This document shows positions 13,001 through 24,018 of a stretch of DNA of 64,000 bases, piece after piece. Numbering within the stretch: the first letter of the stretch is position 1; every line of letters begins with the position of its first letter. A program made the translations under genes and the position numbers. This stretch comes from Nemopilema nomurai (Eukaryota > Cnidaria > Scyphozoa > Rhizostomeae > Rhizostomatidae): NCBI GenBank assembly GCA_003864495.1, contig ML133410.1, forward strand, positions 496,001 through 560,000, written 5' to 3'. Below the pieces are notes generated by a model. That model saw only the letters and a list, made by a program, of their open reading frames with translations. It made no database searches and was not told where the DNA came from.

Positions 13001-16000
13001 AATTTTATGATTGCTAAATTGACCCCAGAATTTTTCCTTCCAGCTATTTACAGCAACGCATAAGTTGCTGCAAATGTTTGTTTACGCTTGAACTTGCTAT
13101 CATATCACGAAAGAAGTTGTTTTTTGCTGCACTTTGCAGCTGCTTATCATTTGAAGGTCTTCAAAACACCACATTTGTTCATTCAAAACCTGCAGATATC
13201 AGTGACTGTATGATCAAAAGCCCTAATCTTTGATCACTTCTATTTTCCAAATAGGTTGTTTGGATCAGCCTTGAGCATCTCATACGATAGGGAGTCTCAG
13301 TTTAGCTTATGAAGATAAACATAATGGCGATAAGTAAACAAGCAAGCAAACAAATGACGCCAATCGATGCAGTTGAATCTCAGCCTTGCTATAACCAATA
13401 GCCACCTGCTAGAGGCCTCCTTGAAACCAATGTATTGTTTGGTCTATTGTGAAATTTATCCCCTTATTCAGACCATTACCTCATTAAAATGTTATGCGTT
13501 CTTATATGAGACATAACTTGCTTTGCTGTAAGACACAACTTGTTGAAGCTTTTTTGCTGAATCGATTTTTGCTAGAAGCGCTCAATTTTGATTTAAAATC
13601 GAAGCCTATAATGCATTTTGTTCAACAAGGAATGTCCATGGCGCTTTGGCCAAGATCTTTACCACCCAGCAGCTTGAAGGATGTTACCAAACCACCTATG
13701 TGTGAAACCTTTATTCTAGAAAACATCTTGGCAACAGAGTGTGTTGTTATCAATGTTTTCAGAATGACTTTAGCTTTGTTTCACTCAGTTTCCTTCTGGC
13801 GTATTAAGGTACAAGACGTGAGTTCTTTGCAACACTTGATTTCATAGCGATATAGCACCACATTTGCAACAAAAATTTCGTCACAGATAAAAGCTTTCAT
13901 TTTGCTTACTAGTCTCGATTCCTGGTCAAAAAAGGATTGTAACGTAATTAATCTACTGCTGACTGCAAAACAGTTTGCAAACATTAATGTGCGTCAAGTC
14001 AGTTGTGGTTGACAACATCGGATTTGGATTTGCTTTTGATACTTTCGCAGACAATGTAAGATTACAAGAAAGTCGCTCGTGGATGCTTTCTAGGCATCTG
14101 GGCAATGGGAGATATTTTCCTATGACGTCAGCGTGGGATGACCCATAAATGTCAGAACCAAAGGGGAGGGGCCTTTGGGAGAAAGTGCCTATTCGTAGCT
14201 CAAAAGAGTGCCTTTATTTTTCTTGTTTCGTAGCTAAAATGATCGCTTGAAATTTCGAGGAGTTACAAAAAAAGTTATAACAGGCATTGAGCAGGCTCTT
14301 ACAAGGCTCAAGTGTATTAACCACCCACATTTGTCTGCAGCCGCCTTCTCTGAAACTCCAAAGCTTGGGAAACGTGTTGAAAGCACCCTCAAAGTTCTTG
14401 ACCCCCACCTCACTTTAAAGATGTTCCCCACATTCCCTGTGCTAACTACAGATGCAGGCACAAATATCAACTCTCCCAGGACTTAAAGTGGATAGCTATT
14501 TTACTTTCAAACATTTCTCAGATCGGATAATGCCTCATTGCTTCAAAACATTCGCCCTCAATCTCTCCCCAAAACCTTATCAGGCTCCGTTAGTTATCAA
14601 CTCTGAAGGCTCTACAAATGCTTATGGATAAAAGGTACTTCTGATTGCATTCTCAATCGCAAACTCCTAAACGTGGTTTTAGCTTAAAAAGCCTTTTAGA
14701 CTCCAGCCCATCCCTTTGCCAAAGGCGTCAGTTGATAATCACCTCAGCAACTTTACACTTGATCAATCACTCAGATCGATCACGTCAATCACTCGCCTTA
14801 ATCCGTGCTTCTTTATTACGCGTGGACTCCAATCTGCCGACAATTCAGTCTGGTGTGAGTCGCTGCATTTTTCACTGTGGTTTTCTTTTCACAAGATCGT
14901 GACAAAGCAAACACTCTTCTCCCACACAAGGCTTCATAGCTAACAAAATCCGCCGGCTTCACGAACATATGACAGTTGGCTGGAGGCAAATCTATCGAAT
15001 AACACCACAATCATCAACGATCTACGCATGTTTGGCCGCCGCCAAAAGCACTGGAACCTCTGGATCTCAGTAAGGTCTTACTTGTGTTCTTTTGCTTCTC
15101 GCAAATTCTTTCTAATTCATTGCCAAATGACCACCCTGGTTCTCTGAATGATATTTTTTATTATAAAGAGTTCTATTTTACCGAATCAAGATTTCATCTT
15201 AGCAGTCTATTCGCATCAATTTAATTCCCGGTCGGATATGCTGTAAGAATATCTTCTGCAACCACTCTATGCACCTGAAATGGCTATTTTTCAATTTCAA
15301 TTTGTTTATTTGCCTATAGGAATGACTATCGCTGTGTAACTTTGAAATGCAATTTCTCTACCGCCAGGCAAAGTTCTTTCACACTAATCCCATGCAGATT
15401 TATATACTGGAAATACTTGGTGTTGGTGATAATCGCTTCAGAGAGAATTTTCGAGTTTTAAGCCAGCTCTCCATCTCTCAGCGTTTCAGGCTTAAAGATT
15501 TTGAGGTATCCTAACGGTGAGCCAGATCTTCGAGTAAAAATCTGTTTGTAACGCTTAGTTGTTAAATGATCGACAACCTTTCCACCAACTTTATTTGCTG
15601 TTTTAGAAAATTTATAAATAATGTATATAAGATCTTTACATATATAAATTATTAATGATAGACCTCCAAGAAAGAAGTAGATGAATAAAAAAAAGGAGAT
15701 AAAGTGAATCTAAGTTTCTGCAAATTGCCAAATCAGCGTTGGCTGTATCCAATGTAGGAACTCATTCTGTCAAACAATATTCGTTAAAACGTCCAGACAC
15801 ATTCGCTGTTCATTTCTAAGATGAGTTGGTCCACTTGAAGCGTCCTGTTTCAGAGAGAACAATGCTTACGCCGCTACTTTTTGACCTGGAAACTCTCGTG
15901 TTTTTGTTTATAATTTTCAAAGTTTCGAAACTTTTGCACAGGCCATGAAACAGAATGAATCACCCATATAGCCAATCTAAGTGGGAAACAAAGGGACAAC

Positions 16001-17967
16001 TTAGAGCACATCAGCTTTATGTAAACACCGAAGTCATTAGTTATTTAATCAAAAGAAACCGTGTCGGCAGTTGCATGAAATTCCAATTAAAACGATCAAT
16101 TGGTAATCTATGAGTAATCCAAATAATGGACGAAATTGTAAAAGATCAGAAACTTTAAGACTGAAAGGCCGGAATTTGTATGATTTTCCACCCTAGAATT
16201 TTCCAACCTTCCCCCTTCCAACCTTCCCCCTAGCCATCTTCGGGAAAACTCATAGTTAATACAGTTTTGCTTCTACAAAAGGGCTTTCGGAAACTATTCT
16301 ACCAAACAGGTGATTTTTCATTCGTTGGAAGAAGTTTTTGGCTTTTTATGGAATCATGTATGTAGTGCACCGTGAAAAGATGAAGAAATTATTATTTGGG
16401 AAGATAAAACCAAAGGTTTGCGAGTAATTTTAGCGTTAGTGTCATTATTATCACAGAACTTGGTTGGTCATATCACATAGCGACGCTGTAAACTATTGTT
16501 CAGCTTTAAAGCAAATCTATACATCTGGGAATGGTGAAAAAGCTGTGCGAGAGTGTTACTCAGCTTACGAATACGATTACTGGCAACCAACGAGATTTCT
16601 TTTGCAGCACATAACTAGCTTTAAGCGATAAATGTTTCTTTTCTCTTTTAAATCAACCAGACTTTGCTCGAAGTATTGTTCATTATTTTCTAACTTTGTT
16701 ACAACAGTTTTAAAGTTTGCTAATCACTTGCTTTTTGATATTTAATTTCACCTTCCTCTAACAACTGAAGCGATGATTTTCGTCAGAAGATTATATTTCC
16801 TCAGTTGACGATGAGATTTTACAGTACGGGTTTTGCGGCGAAGTCCAAATTTTTTATGCAAAGAACCGTTTTTATATTAAATATTTTCACGGGCGCTACC
16901 ACTAGAGTTCAAAATAAGGCAGTTGTTATATATTTGTTTGTTTAGAGCTTGCATTGTTTTTTTCGCCGTGGTAAGCTGGATTTATGAGGATTTGCAAGGC
17001 TACTGTGGTTTTTGTTTTTCTAAAGTAAAGATTAAGAACAGAGTGCGCATTGAGGGATTGTTACACCGAATTGAATTAGCTTATAGTCCAAGGAACTTGT
17101 ATAAGGAAGTTTTGACAACAAAGCTTAGTTTATCACGGAGTAACGAACATTATATTGTTGCTTTCGTACTGTATGACCTAACCAGACTTTGCATTTCAAA
17201 TCCATTTAAAGAAAGTGCCTCGGTTTACTTTTCATTTTCTTCAAAAATAGTCATCATTGCTTAGTTTGATTTAGAGCTTTAATATAGAAGAAAAACCAAC
17301 CCGAATTGTTTATTTTCATTTCGGCTCTCTATTTCCTAATATTCGTTTGGATCATATGCTCTCTTGTTGCGGGATGTACCTCATAGCGCATGCGCCCAAA
17401 TAGGCTGCATGCGAAATTCAACATTCCTAAATACCTTTCATATTTTTCCACTATCTCCATCATATGATGTCCCCTATAATTAGTTTCCTCCTTGCTGCTC
17501 TGTTTACTTCAATCTGGATGTGGGCGTATTTGATTTGATGTCCGACTCGAGGTTTGCAAGCAAGGGTTGCAAAGAGATTTTATAACCTCGGATGTCTGCC
17601 TTTATGCATTAAATAAGCCTCAAACTGGGGATTAATTACAAAATTGTCTGTTATTCTATAATCTTAACTTTTTATCCCCGCACTCCTTGATAAAAGACCC
17701 AACGTCGGAAGTTTCTACAATCCTAAAGTATATTGCAAACCAGTTTTCTGTAGACGATAACATTTAATTTGAAAAATATCTCAGTTGATCTCTCTTTTGA
17801 TGGAATTGAATTCGCCTCTAGACAAGAGTCTAGTCTTCCTACCATGCCCCGGGTCGGGAGGCCAGTTACAGAAGACTTTAAACACGTTGCGTTAATGATT
17901 AATTGACTCGGCTGTTTTGTCGTAATTTGATCTGGCATTGCAAGGCCTTCTTAAACAGTCTGCATGA
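10017..17967. other. Gene-poor stretch
   Basis: No convincing gene. AT-rich open frames (for example 13494-13847 and 16923-17264) resemble no family. The interval 14220-15080 holds several moderately long frames on both strands (such as 14247-14486 and 14645-14902) interrupted by stops. This may be a decayed mobile element, but no reverse transcriptase, transposase or integrase motif could be read. A 15-bp exact tandem duplication lies at 16201-16230. Confidence 0.45.
16201..16230. repeat. 15-bp exact tandem duplication
   Basis: The unit ttccaaccttccccc occurs twice head to tail with no mismatch. No function apparent. Confidence 0.9.
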
Positions 17968-17976
17968 TATATAAAG
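17968..17976 (+). promoter_or_regulatory. TATA box of the small 69-residue gene
   Basis: TATATAAAG lies 69 bp before the ATG at 18037. An initiator-like pyrimidine-rich tcatctt lies about 25-30 bp downstream of it, so transcription could start near 17995 and leave a 5' UTR of about 40 nt. The same interval also contains a possible splice acceptor (AG at 18008-18009), so the 'UTR' could instead be the start of an internal exon. Confidence 0.45.
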
Positions 17977-18036
17977 GCGTTGTAACGCATTGGTCATCTT
18001 AATTTCTAGGTCCAGCCAACACAGCAGTTTCAACGA

Positions 18037-18634
18037 ATGAGTTTGCATCCTTCTCAAGGTATGTCACAATGCAATCAGTATCTGTTTCTAAGCTCTGCAT
18101 GTTTCGGAATCCCAATCGATAGTTTTTCTACGCTCTATGAGCCAGAAGATTGCGATTTTGTCAAGAAAGATATGTGTGAATTGTCTTTGGCCCCTAACTT
18201 TAATTGCAATGGTGGAAATCAAAGGGCAGTGCTCAATCAATGTAGCAGGGAATTGTATCCTAGTTCCTTCAGTCCATTTCTGGCGTGGAGCCATGAAAAG
18301 GCCAAGAATTCAAGGATTTTTGCCTTACAGCCTTGCATTTCAAAAGCAGTAGGGAAAGTTTCAGATATCACATTTATTGTTCATGCGTCTCATAGTTTGT
18401 TCCTTTGCAATTCCCGAGTTGGTTCTTTCGTGTAATTTTTCTTCAGAAAAGACAATGCAGGGTCACTCGACTCCCTCTTACTTGCGATTTGATAAAACTT
18501 GGTTTAGAAATAGTGTAAGCAAGCAAGCAACTTATAAACTGTCTTTAAAGGAGAGGCTTACCAAAAAAGAGCCACTTGATGATGAACTGTACCAGGGTAT
18601 CATCATGAAATATCATGAATTGGAAGTAGTTTGA
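18037..18634 (+). CDS. Small unrecognised protein, two exons, 69 residues
   Basis: Exon 1 is 18037-18058 (ATG, seven codons plus one base; donor gtatgt) and exon 2 is 18447-18634 (acceptor attttcttcag, stop TGA). The junction forms a Glu codon and keeps one frame, giving 69 residues that begin MSLHPSQEKTMQG and end MKYHELEVV. The product is hydrophilic and basic in the middle (KLSLKERLTKKEPLDDELY). It has no signal peptide, membrane segment or Cys/His cluster, and is predicted soluble. A TATA box precedes it, so it may be a complete short gene. Alternatively the exon begins at 18010 after an acceptor (frame open: VQPTQQFQR before the Met) and this is the 3' end of a longer gene. I recognise no family. 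Confidence 0.5.
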
Positions 18635-19328
18635 AAAGTTTCTTAATTGCATTTCAATTATCATTTTCCGTCAAACTTTGTGGCACCGCGTAGCAAAGCA
18701 TTTCGTAAGAAGCATGAAGTAAAAAAGAGTGTTCAAACGTTCACTGTTTTTGCAACAGCTTTGAAATAATTGTTTCAGGAGACTAGAGGCTAGTAAGCTA
18801 GCAGATTATTTGACTGAGAACGTTTTTTTGGATAGAGTTAGCTAAAATACTGCTTCTAAACCATAGTTGAGCTTACTCCATCCTTTTATTTGCCAGCCCA
18901 TTTGTTTAGTTCTAACACATGAAAATTCATACTAAAAAGATAAATGTATAAATTAATACTTGCAAATCAACTCAATAGTTAAGGCTAATCGCTGCTAATC
19001 GTTGACAACGCTAATCGTTATGATCCGGTCAGCCTAGAAAGAGCTATTAAATTGTCCCCCTCCCTGAAAATCTCCAAAGAACAGCAATAGTCGGGGACAA
19101 CTTTTATTTAATCTTTATGCACTCTTTTTATAGCCTTAGTTTTATATAATAATGTAAATCAGGCTAGGTTTGTGAATTTCTTTTGTTATTAGTATTAGTG
19201 CTTATTTTAATCTTTTAAACAGGTCAGGCTGAAAAACATATACATGTATAAACCTTCAACCTGTACAAATATTATAAATGAATAAAATATTGCAATAATC
19301 GCAGAGTGACAGATGAGAAGATTCAGTG
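18635..19328. other. Spacer between the small gene and the GPCR
   Basis: AT-rich. It should contain the 3' UTR of the small gene and the promoter or 5' UTR of the GPCR. A candidate splice acceptor (ttaatcttttaaacag, ending 19222) could join an upstream non-coding exon to the GPCR coding exon. No canonical AATAAA was seen close behind the stop at 18634. Confidence 0.4.
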
Positions 19329-20759
19329 ATGGACCTCTGGAACAAGACCACTTTGAGCACGAATACAAGCCTAGCTGATTCCCAACAGGAGGAAGGCGAA
19401 TTCTGGAAGATTGCGGCGAGGTGCATTTACACAATCGTCTTCATCGTCGGAACAGTTGGTAATTTACTTACCTGCTACGTGATAATAACACGGAAATTCA
19501 TGCGACGGGTCATTCACATTTATACCTTCAATTTGGCGCTGTCCGATTTGATAGTTATCTTGTTATACATACCTGTTGAAATCGTGAGAAATGAGTATGA
19601 TTTGGAGTGGGTCATCGGGAACGCAATGTGCAAGGTCAACAATATTGTGACGCCTACGTCATTAATGGCTTCGATTTTCACGCTCGTCGCCATTACTCTT
19701 GATCGGCACCGTGGAGTGACGAAGCCATTCCTATGGCGAGGTGATTCCAAGAAATTGCTGAAATGGACAATTCCAGGAATTTGGCTCTTAGCAATTGTAT
19801 GCAGTTACCCCTTGTTTCATTACTCTGGAACAATTGAATTCGGTGGATTAGTCTATTGCGTCGAAACGTGGTCCAAGCGAAAAATGAGAATTTACTGGAT
19901 AACCATGTTCTTGGTTTCGGTTGTGATTCCGCTGTCTATCATTATCTTTGCCAATGCTCACATGATCTACGAAATGAAGAAAGTCGGCAACGCAGTTACA
20001 CACACCGACCACGCTGCGCAGCACAGGCAGCATCGACGGATGATACGCATGGTGATCGCGCTCGTTCTTGTTTACGCGATTTGCTCAACGCCCCAGCACA
20101 TCACCTTCTTCTGGTTCGCATACGGTGACCTGGAGCAGCGAATGGCCCTGTCGAAGCACGTCTTCAAAGCATCTAACCTAATGATCATCTTCCAGTCCGC
20201 CATCAATCCCATCATCTACGGTATTGGGCGAAAAGACTTCAGGACCGCCTTTAAGAGCACATTCCAGTGCGTCAAGCTGCGAGTATGGGTGTCTGAGTCG
20301 GGCTCAGTCCCCAAGGCTGGAGTGCTGCGGACGTTGATATTGTCTGTCGCTCAGCTTGACCAGCCTTCGTGCGATGATGACAGGGCTGGTCACAGCTTCT
20401 CCAACCCTTCGTTTACGAGTCAGGAGCAGCCGCTGATCAACAAGAAGCTAGAAAGCATCCGCCAGAGAGTGGGCGTCAGTGACACGCCGCCGATTGGGCG
20501 AAAGATGAGCCTTCCCGCCGCCCAGCCGAACGGTGTTTTCTCAAGGGAAAAGAACCTGTCATTGCCTTTGTCATTAAGAGTGACGAGGAGAGGCGCTGAG
20601 AGGCAAGAGTCAGTGCCCCTGCGGAGCAGGCAGAGCCCACTCATATCAGAGCATGAAAAACCCCAGCCGCTCACCAACGGTAACGCCCGTTTTTCGCAGT
20701 TTGTGTTTAACGTGAGGGAACTGTCGAAGCTCCCTGAGGCTCCTGAGACAGTCTTGTAA
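19329..20759 (+). CDS. Class A (rhodopsin-type) GPCR, neuropeptide-receptor-like, intronless
   Basis: A single exon encodes 476 residues. The start is the ATG at 19329 (the preceding GTG is in frame but not a usual start). Seven membrane segments are visible. TM1 has GN at 44-45, TM2 LALSD with Asp73, ECL1 Trp94 and disulphide Cys101. TM3 ends in DRH (125-127), TM4 has Trp152 and ECL2 Cys177. TM5 has Pro201, TM6 CSTP (252-255) and TM7 NPIIY (293-297). Two N-glycosylation sites (N5, N12) lie in the short N-terminus. A Ser/Pro/Arg-rich tail of about 160 residues follows, with likely phosphorylation sites. ECL2 with C-x-E-x-W and the TM5 pattern fit peptide receptors of the beta group (NPY/orexin/NPFF-like), but the ligand cannot be told. 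Two departures are notable: DRH in place of DRY, and Ser in place of the TM6 toggle Trp. Intronless GPCRs are common in invertebrate expansions and often arise by retroposition. Confidence 0.93.
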   Translation: MDLWNKTTLSTNTSLADSQQEEGEFWKIAARCIYTIVFIVGTVGNLLTCYVIITRKFMRRVIHIYTFNLALSDLIVILLYIPVEIVRNEYDLEWVIGNAMCKVNNIVTPTSLMASIFTLVAITLDRHRGVTKPFLWRGDSKKLLKWTIPGIWLLAIVCSYPLFHYSGTIEFGGLVYCVETWSKRKMRIYWITMFLVSVVIPLSIIIFANAHMIYEMKKVGNAVTHTDHAAQHRQHRRMIRMVIALVLVYAICSTPQHITFFWFAYGDLEQRMALSKHVFKASNLMIIFQSAINPIIYGIGRKDFRTAFKSTFQCVKLRVWVSESGSVPKAGVLRTLILSVAQLDQPSCDDDRAGHSFSNPSFTSQEQPLINKKLESIRQRVGVSDTPPIGRKMSLPAAQPNGVFSREKNLSLPLSLRVTRRGAERQESVPLRSRQSPLISEHEKPQPLTNGNARFSQFVFNVRELSKLPEAPETVL

Positions 20760-22099
20760 CTGAACCAGGTTAACTGTCGGTGATTATTGTGGACTGCTTC
20801 TATTCGGTTCGTTATCGGTCGAGTTAGCTGGAACTATCTCACGGGTGGAGGTGACCAACCAAATCTAATCGATTGCTCGTGAAACAAGAAAAAGCACAAA
20901 TTATATACACAATATATATACAGAAAATTTGAATGAATGAGTTTTTTCCAGGGGGAATTTGAAAGTTCCAGATACAGATATTCAAAAACTTATATATAGT
21001 TAAATTCTACTTAATTATCAATAACGCAAGCGTTGCCACACGCATGATCATTTTCGCATATTATCCGTCGTTTTCAAAGTGACCTAAGGATTAACACAGT
21101 GGCATTGAAATGCAGACGAAAAATTTTGGTCTTTCAACTGCTCCTTTTTCCTTTTTGTCTGAAAGAGAATGCTTGTTGAATTTGTGCAAGCATGGATGTA
21201 TTGGGGTTAGGCCATGTACTTGGTGTTTTGGGTATGCGACGTTTGCCGAATCGATGGGCCATCTTAAATCCTATTCTTCGAATGAATATAATTCAATTAA
21301 ATACGAAATACAATATTAATGAATATAAGTTTGAATATGAATCTGTGGCAAGTGGACACTTGGGATCCTAGAGTAAGTACTGTTTGCAATGTGTATCGTG
21401 TATCAAGGTTATTGAAGTCCACACCAAGTATATCTGCAGCACCATTCAGAACTGTTGCCTATGAAGCGTCACTGAGAATTCTAGCAATAAACATGGCAGT
21501 ATATTATTAATCACACGAAGCAAGCACACCTTTGTTGACTAGGCCAGTGATAGCCTCAGTTTGTCAAAAAGTAACTTGGATCTATCATAGTAGAGCCCGT
21601 GTATATTTCTGAATTCATGCTACTGTATCTGTTAAGCAGGAAAAATAATATCAATAGATATTAGTAACAAATTGATGGTTCTGTAAATAGCTATTCGAAA
21701 TTTAAGCTGAAATCTTTTATCTAATCAATGGTCATAATTACAGCTCTAGATAATGTTTTGTTCAGTTGTTTATAGTTGATTTAGTGGTTGATGGCAACCA
21801 TGTAAATAACATTAAAGTCATAATATTGCAGCTTCTCTCGAAGAGTTCTACTGCAGTGTCTGTTTTTTTCTTGTATATAAGTAAGGAGAAGGATTTAGCT
21901 GGTTGTGATTCAAATATTTGTCCTGAAGGGCATTGATTCAATTCACTTTTAATTAGTTGATATGGACCAATTATGCTCATTAAAAGCAATGTGATGTTCC
22001 AAACAAGTGAGTATAAAAAATTAGTTTTAAAGCACAAAGGGCATATGCTAAAGGACAAATTGATTCGGCTAAAATCAAGTAGAAGTAGCCAAAAGTCAC

Positions 22100-22112
22100 A
22101 GGTCAAAGGTCG
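22100..22112 (+). promoter_or_regulatory. DR1 nuclear-receptor-type motif
   Basis: AGGTCA A AGGTCG: two half-sites in direct repeat with one base between, one mismatch from the HNF4/RXR consensus. It lies about 1.3 kb downstream of the GPCR stop codon. A match of this length occurs by chance at low frequency in AT-rich DNA, but binding is not shown. Confidence 0.35.
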
Positions 22113-23699
22113 CACAAGCATAATGTCAAATTTGGAAACGCTTACAGAAAAAACAGCTTCAAGTCGGCAAACCTAAAGAATAGGATTTAATCAAAAAGTG
22201 ACATGGAATGCAAACTGATAGTAGAAGCTCGTTGGATAGTAGTTGAATATTTATTTATAATTGTGTTTTGTTTGAATATAATCCTAATAATGCTAGCAGC
22301 TGACATAATAATAGCAGATGCTACCTGCTTTCAAGGAACTTACCGAATTCAACACCGAATTCGAGAAATATGGAATTGAACATAAGAATAGTATTAGTAA
22401 TAATACTACCTTTTTTTACTGTTAGTTTGACAATAGCGTGAACACTAATAAATACTAACATGAAGCAATTTAAGAGATTGCATTGTGGAAGTCATTAACT
22501 GCAAGCGTTACAGGCGCATTGATTTTCCAAGTACCAATCTTTTATAAGAACTTGAATTGACTTGCATTTTTGGATGGTTTTATTTCATTTCGAAGAGAAT
22601 TCCAAATCTTTCGACCCAAAAAGTAATAGAGTTTGTACCACAACTTTTAACTTTTAACCTCTGGAACTGTTTTAACCCTAACAGAGTGCAACACAATTCA
22701 GTGTGTATCCAAAAGAACATCATATAACACATTGTTAATGTAATCAACGCCTAAACCCTTGGCTTCATTGTTACAAGAAGGGTAGGCCTCTCGAGTAACA
22801 AGACACTTCGGTAATTGAAAAATACGTTGAACGAAATTGCTGAATGTCTGTAGTTTCTTGAAAATTCCTAAAAAAGATAATGCCTGGCTATAAAACTCGA
22901 GACTCTGAAAAGAATTCTAATCTGGAATAAATTGAAAAACCGGACCACTTTCAGAAGTAAAAAAAAACTATTTTGTATGCCACTTTCTCTTATTCTTCAG
23001 AATAACTACTTGTTTGACTACTATACTGTTCCCAACGAAGTTTTAGAAAACAACATTGAATTATTCAATTTTTTACTTTTCCCTTTGACATCTATGACAA
23101 GGTTTTGATTAACCATGCAAATCTGTGGCACCCATATATGATAGCTAGACAGAGATTTCGCCATTCCAACTAATTTTCCACTGTGCTAGTTAAATATGCT
23201 GACTGGAATATCTGATTTGTTGACACAGTTGTGAAATTATTAGTTGGTACATTGAGAAACTCGCCAACTGCTGGTATCATAAAAACAGAAAGCATTACGT
23301 AGATGACATCGAGGTAAAAATACTTTGTACACCTTTTAAGGCTACCCAACTTCAAGCTGCAATTTTCATGCAGGTAACAAGAGTTTAAATTTAGCTTTGA
23401 GACGTGCCCCTTCAGCTTCACTCCTTGGGCCTATTTTTCCAAAAAGCGTTGCAATGGGTCAGACTGTCTTTCTTCATCATAAAAAGTTCTATGAAGGCTC
23501 CAGCTGTCTTCCTCCACTATTGAAAACAGCTCAGGCCTAAAGACCCAAGCTATCTATCTTTTTCAACCTAATGCCCTTTCACTAATGTTACCAATAATTT
23601 ATAAGCTCATTGCTTATATTTTACGAAACCTTTATTTTTTCCATAAATTAATGCTTGAAACAAAAGTCCCTTTGATTTGTCTTTGACACATTGCTCTTA

Positions 23700-24018
23700 C
23701 ATGTTCCTTTTTCTTTTACGATGCACTCATCGTTGGCTGTTATGGCTCTGAACCTCACTCTGTTTCGGAACACATGCAGAACCTCAATAATTCCTTCCCT
23801 TACCAGCTATTCAGACAACATTTGATCTTCTCTCGTTGCGTGTTTCTTCTTCCTTTTCCTTGAATCTTTTCTGTTGTCAACAAATGCTTCAGAATTTCTC
23901 TTTGCAAGACATGCTCAAAGAATGCTGTTTGGCAATCCCAGTGTCTTTTCAGAGTTGTCTGTCCCGCTCTTCTAAGAATTTCTTTGCCGTTTTTTCTGTC
24001 CGTCCGAATCTTAAGCTG
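23700..24018 (-). pseudogene. Non-LTR retrotransposon (LINE) ORF2 3'-end fragment
   Basis: Read on the minus strand, the translation shows the C-terminal tail of a LINE ORF2: RTDRKNGKEILRRAGQTTL, then QTAFFEHVLQREILKHLLTT, then EKIQGKGRRNTQREKI. This matches the usual order of 'EILRRAG', 'FFGHVLRRE.LEHL.TTGKI.GKR.RGRQREK'. Stops follow (for example after CCLNSW), and nothing upstream of about 24018 can be read, so the copy is truncated and decayed. It is a fossil with no reverse transcriptase domain left. Confidence 0.75.

Noticed and set aside
14220..15080. Cluster of medium-length frames resembling a decayed element
   Set aside because: No reverse transcriptase, transposase or recombinase motif and no terminal repeats could be read; left as unexplained in the gene-poor entry.
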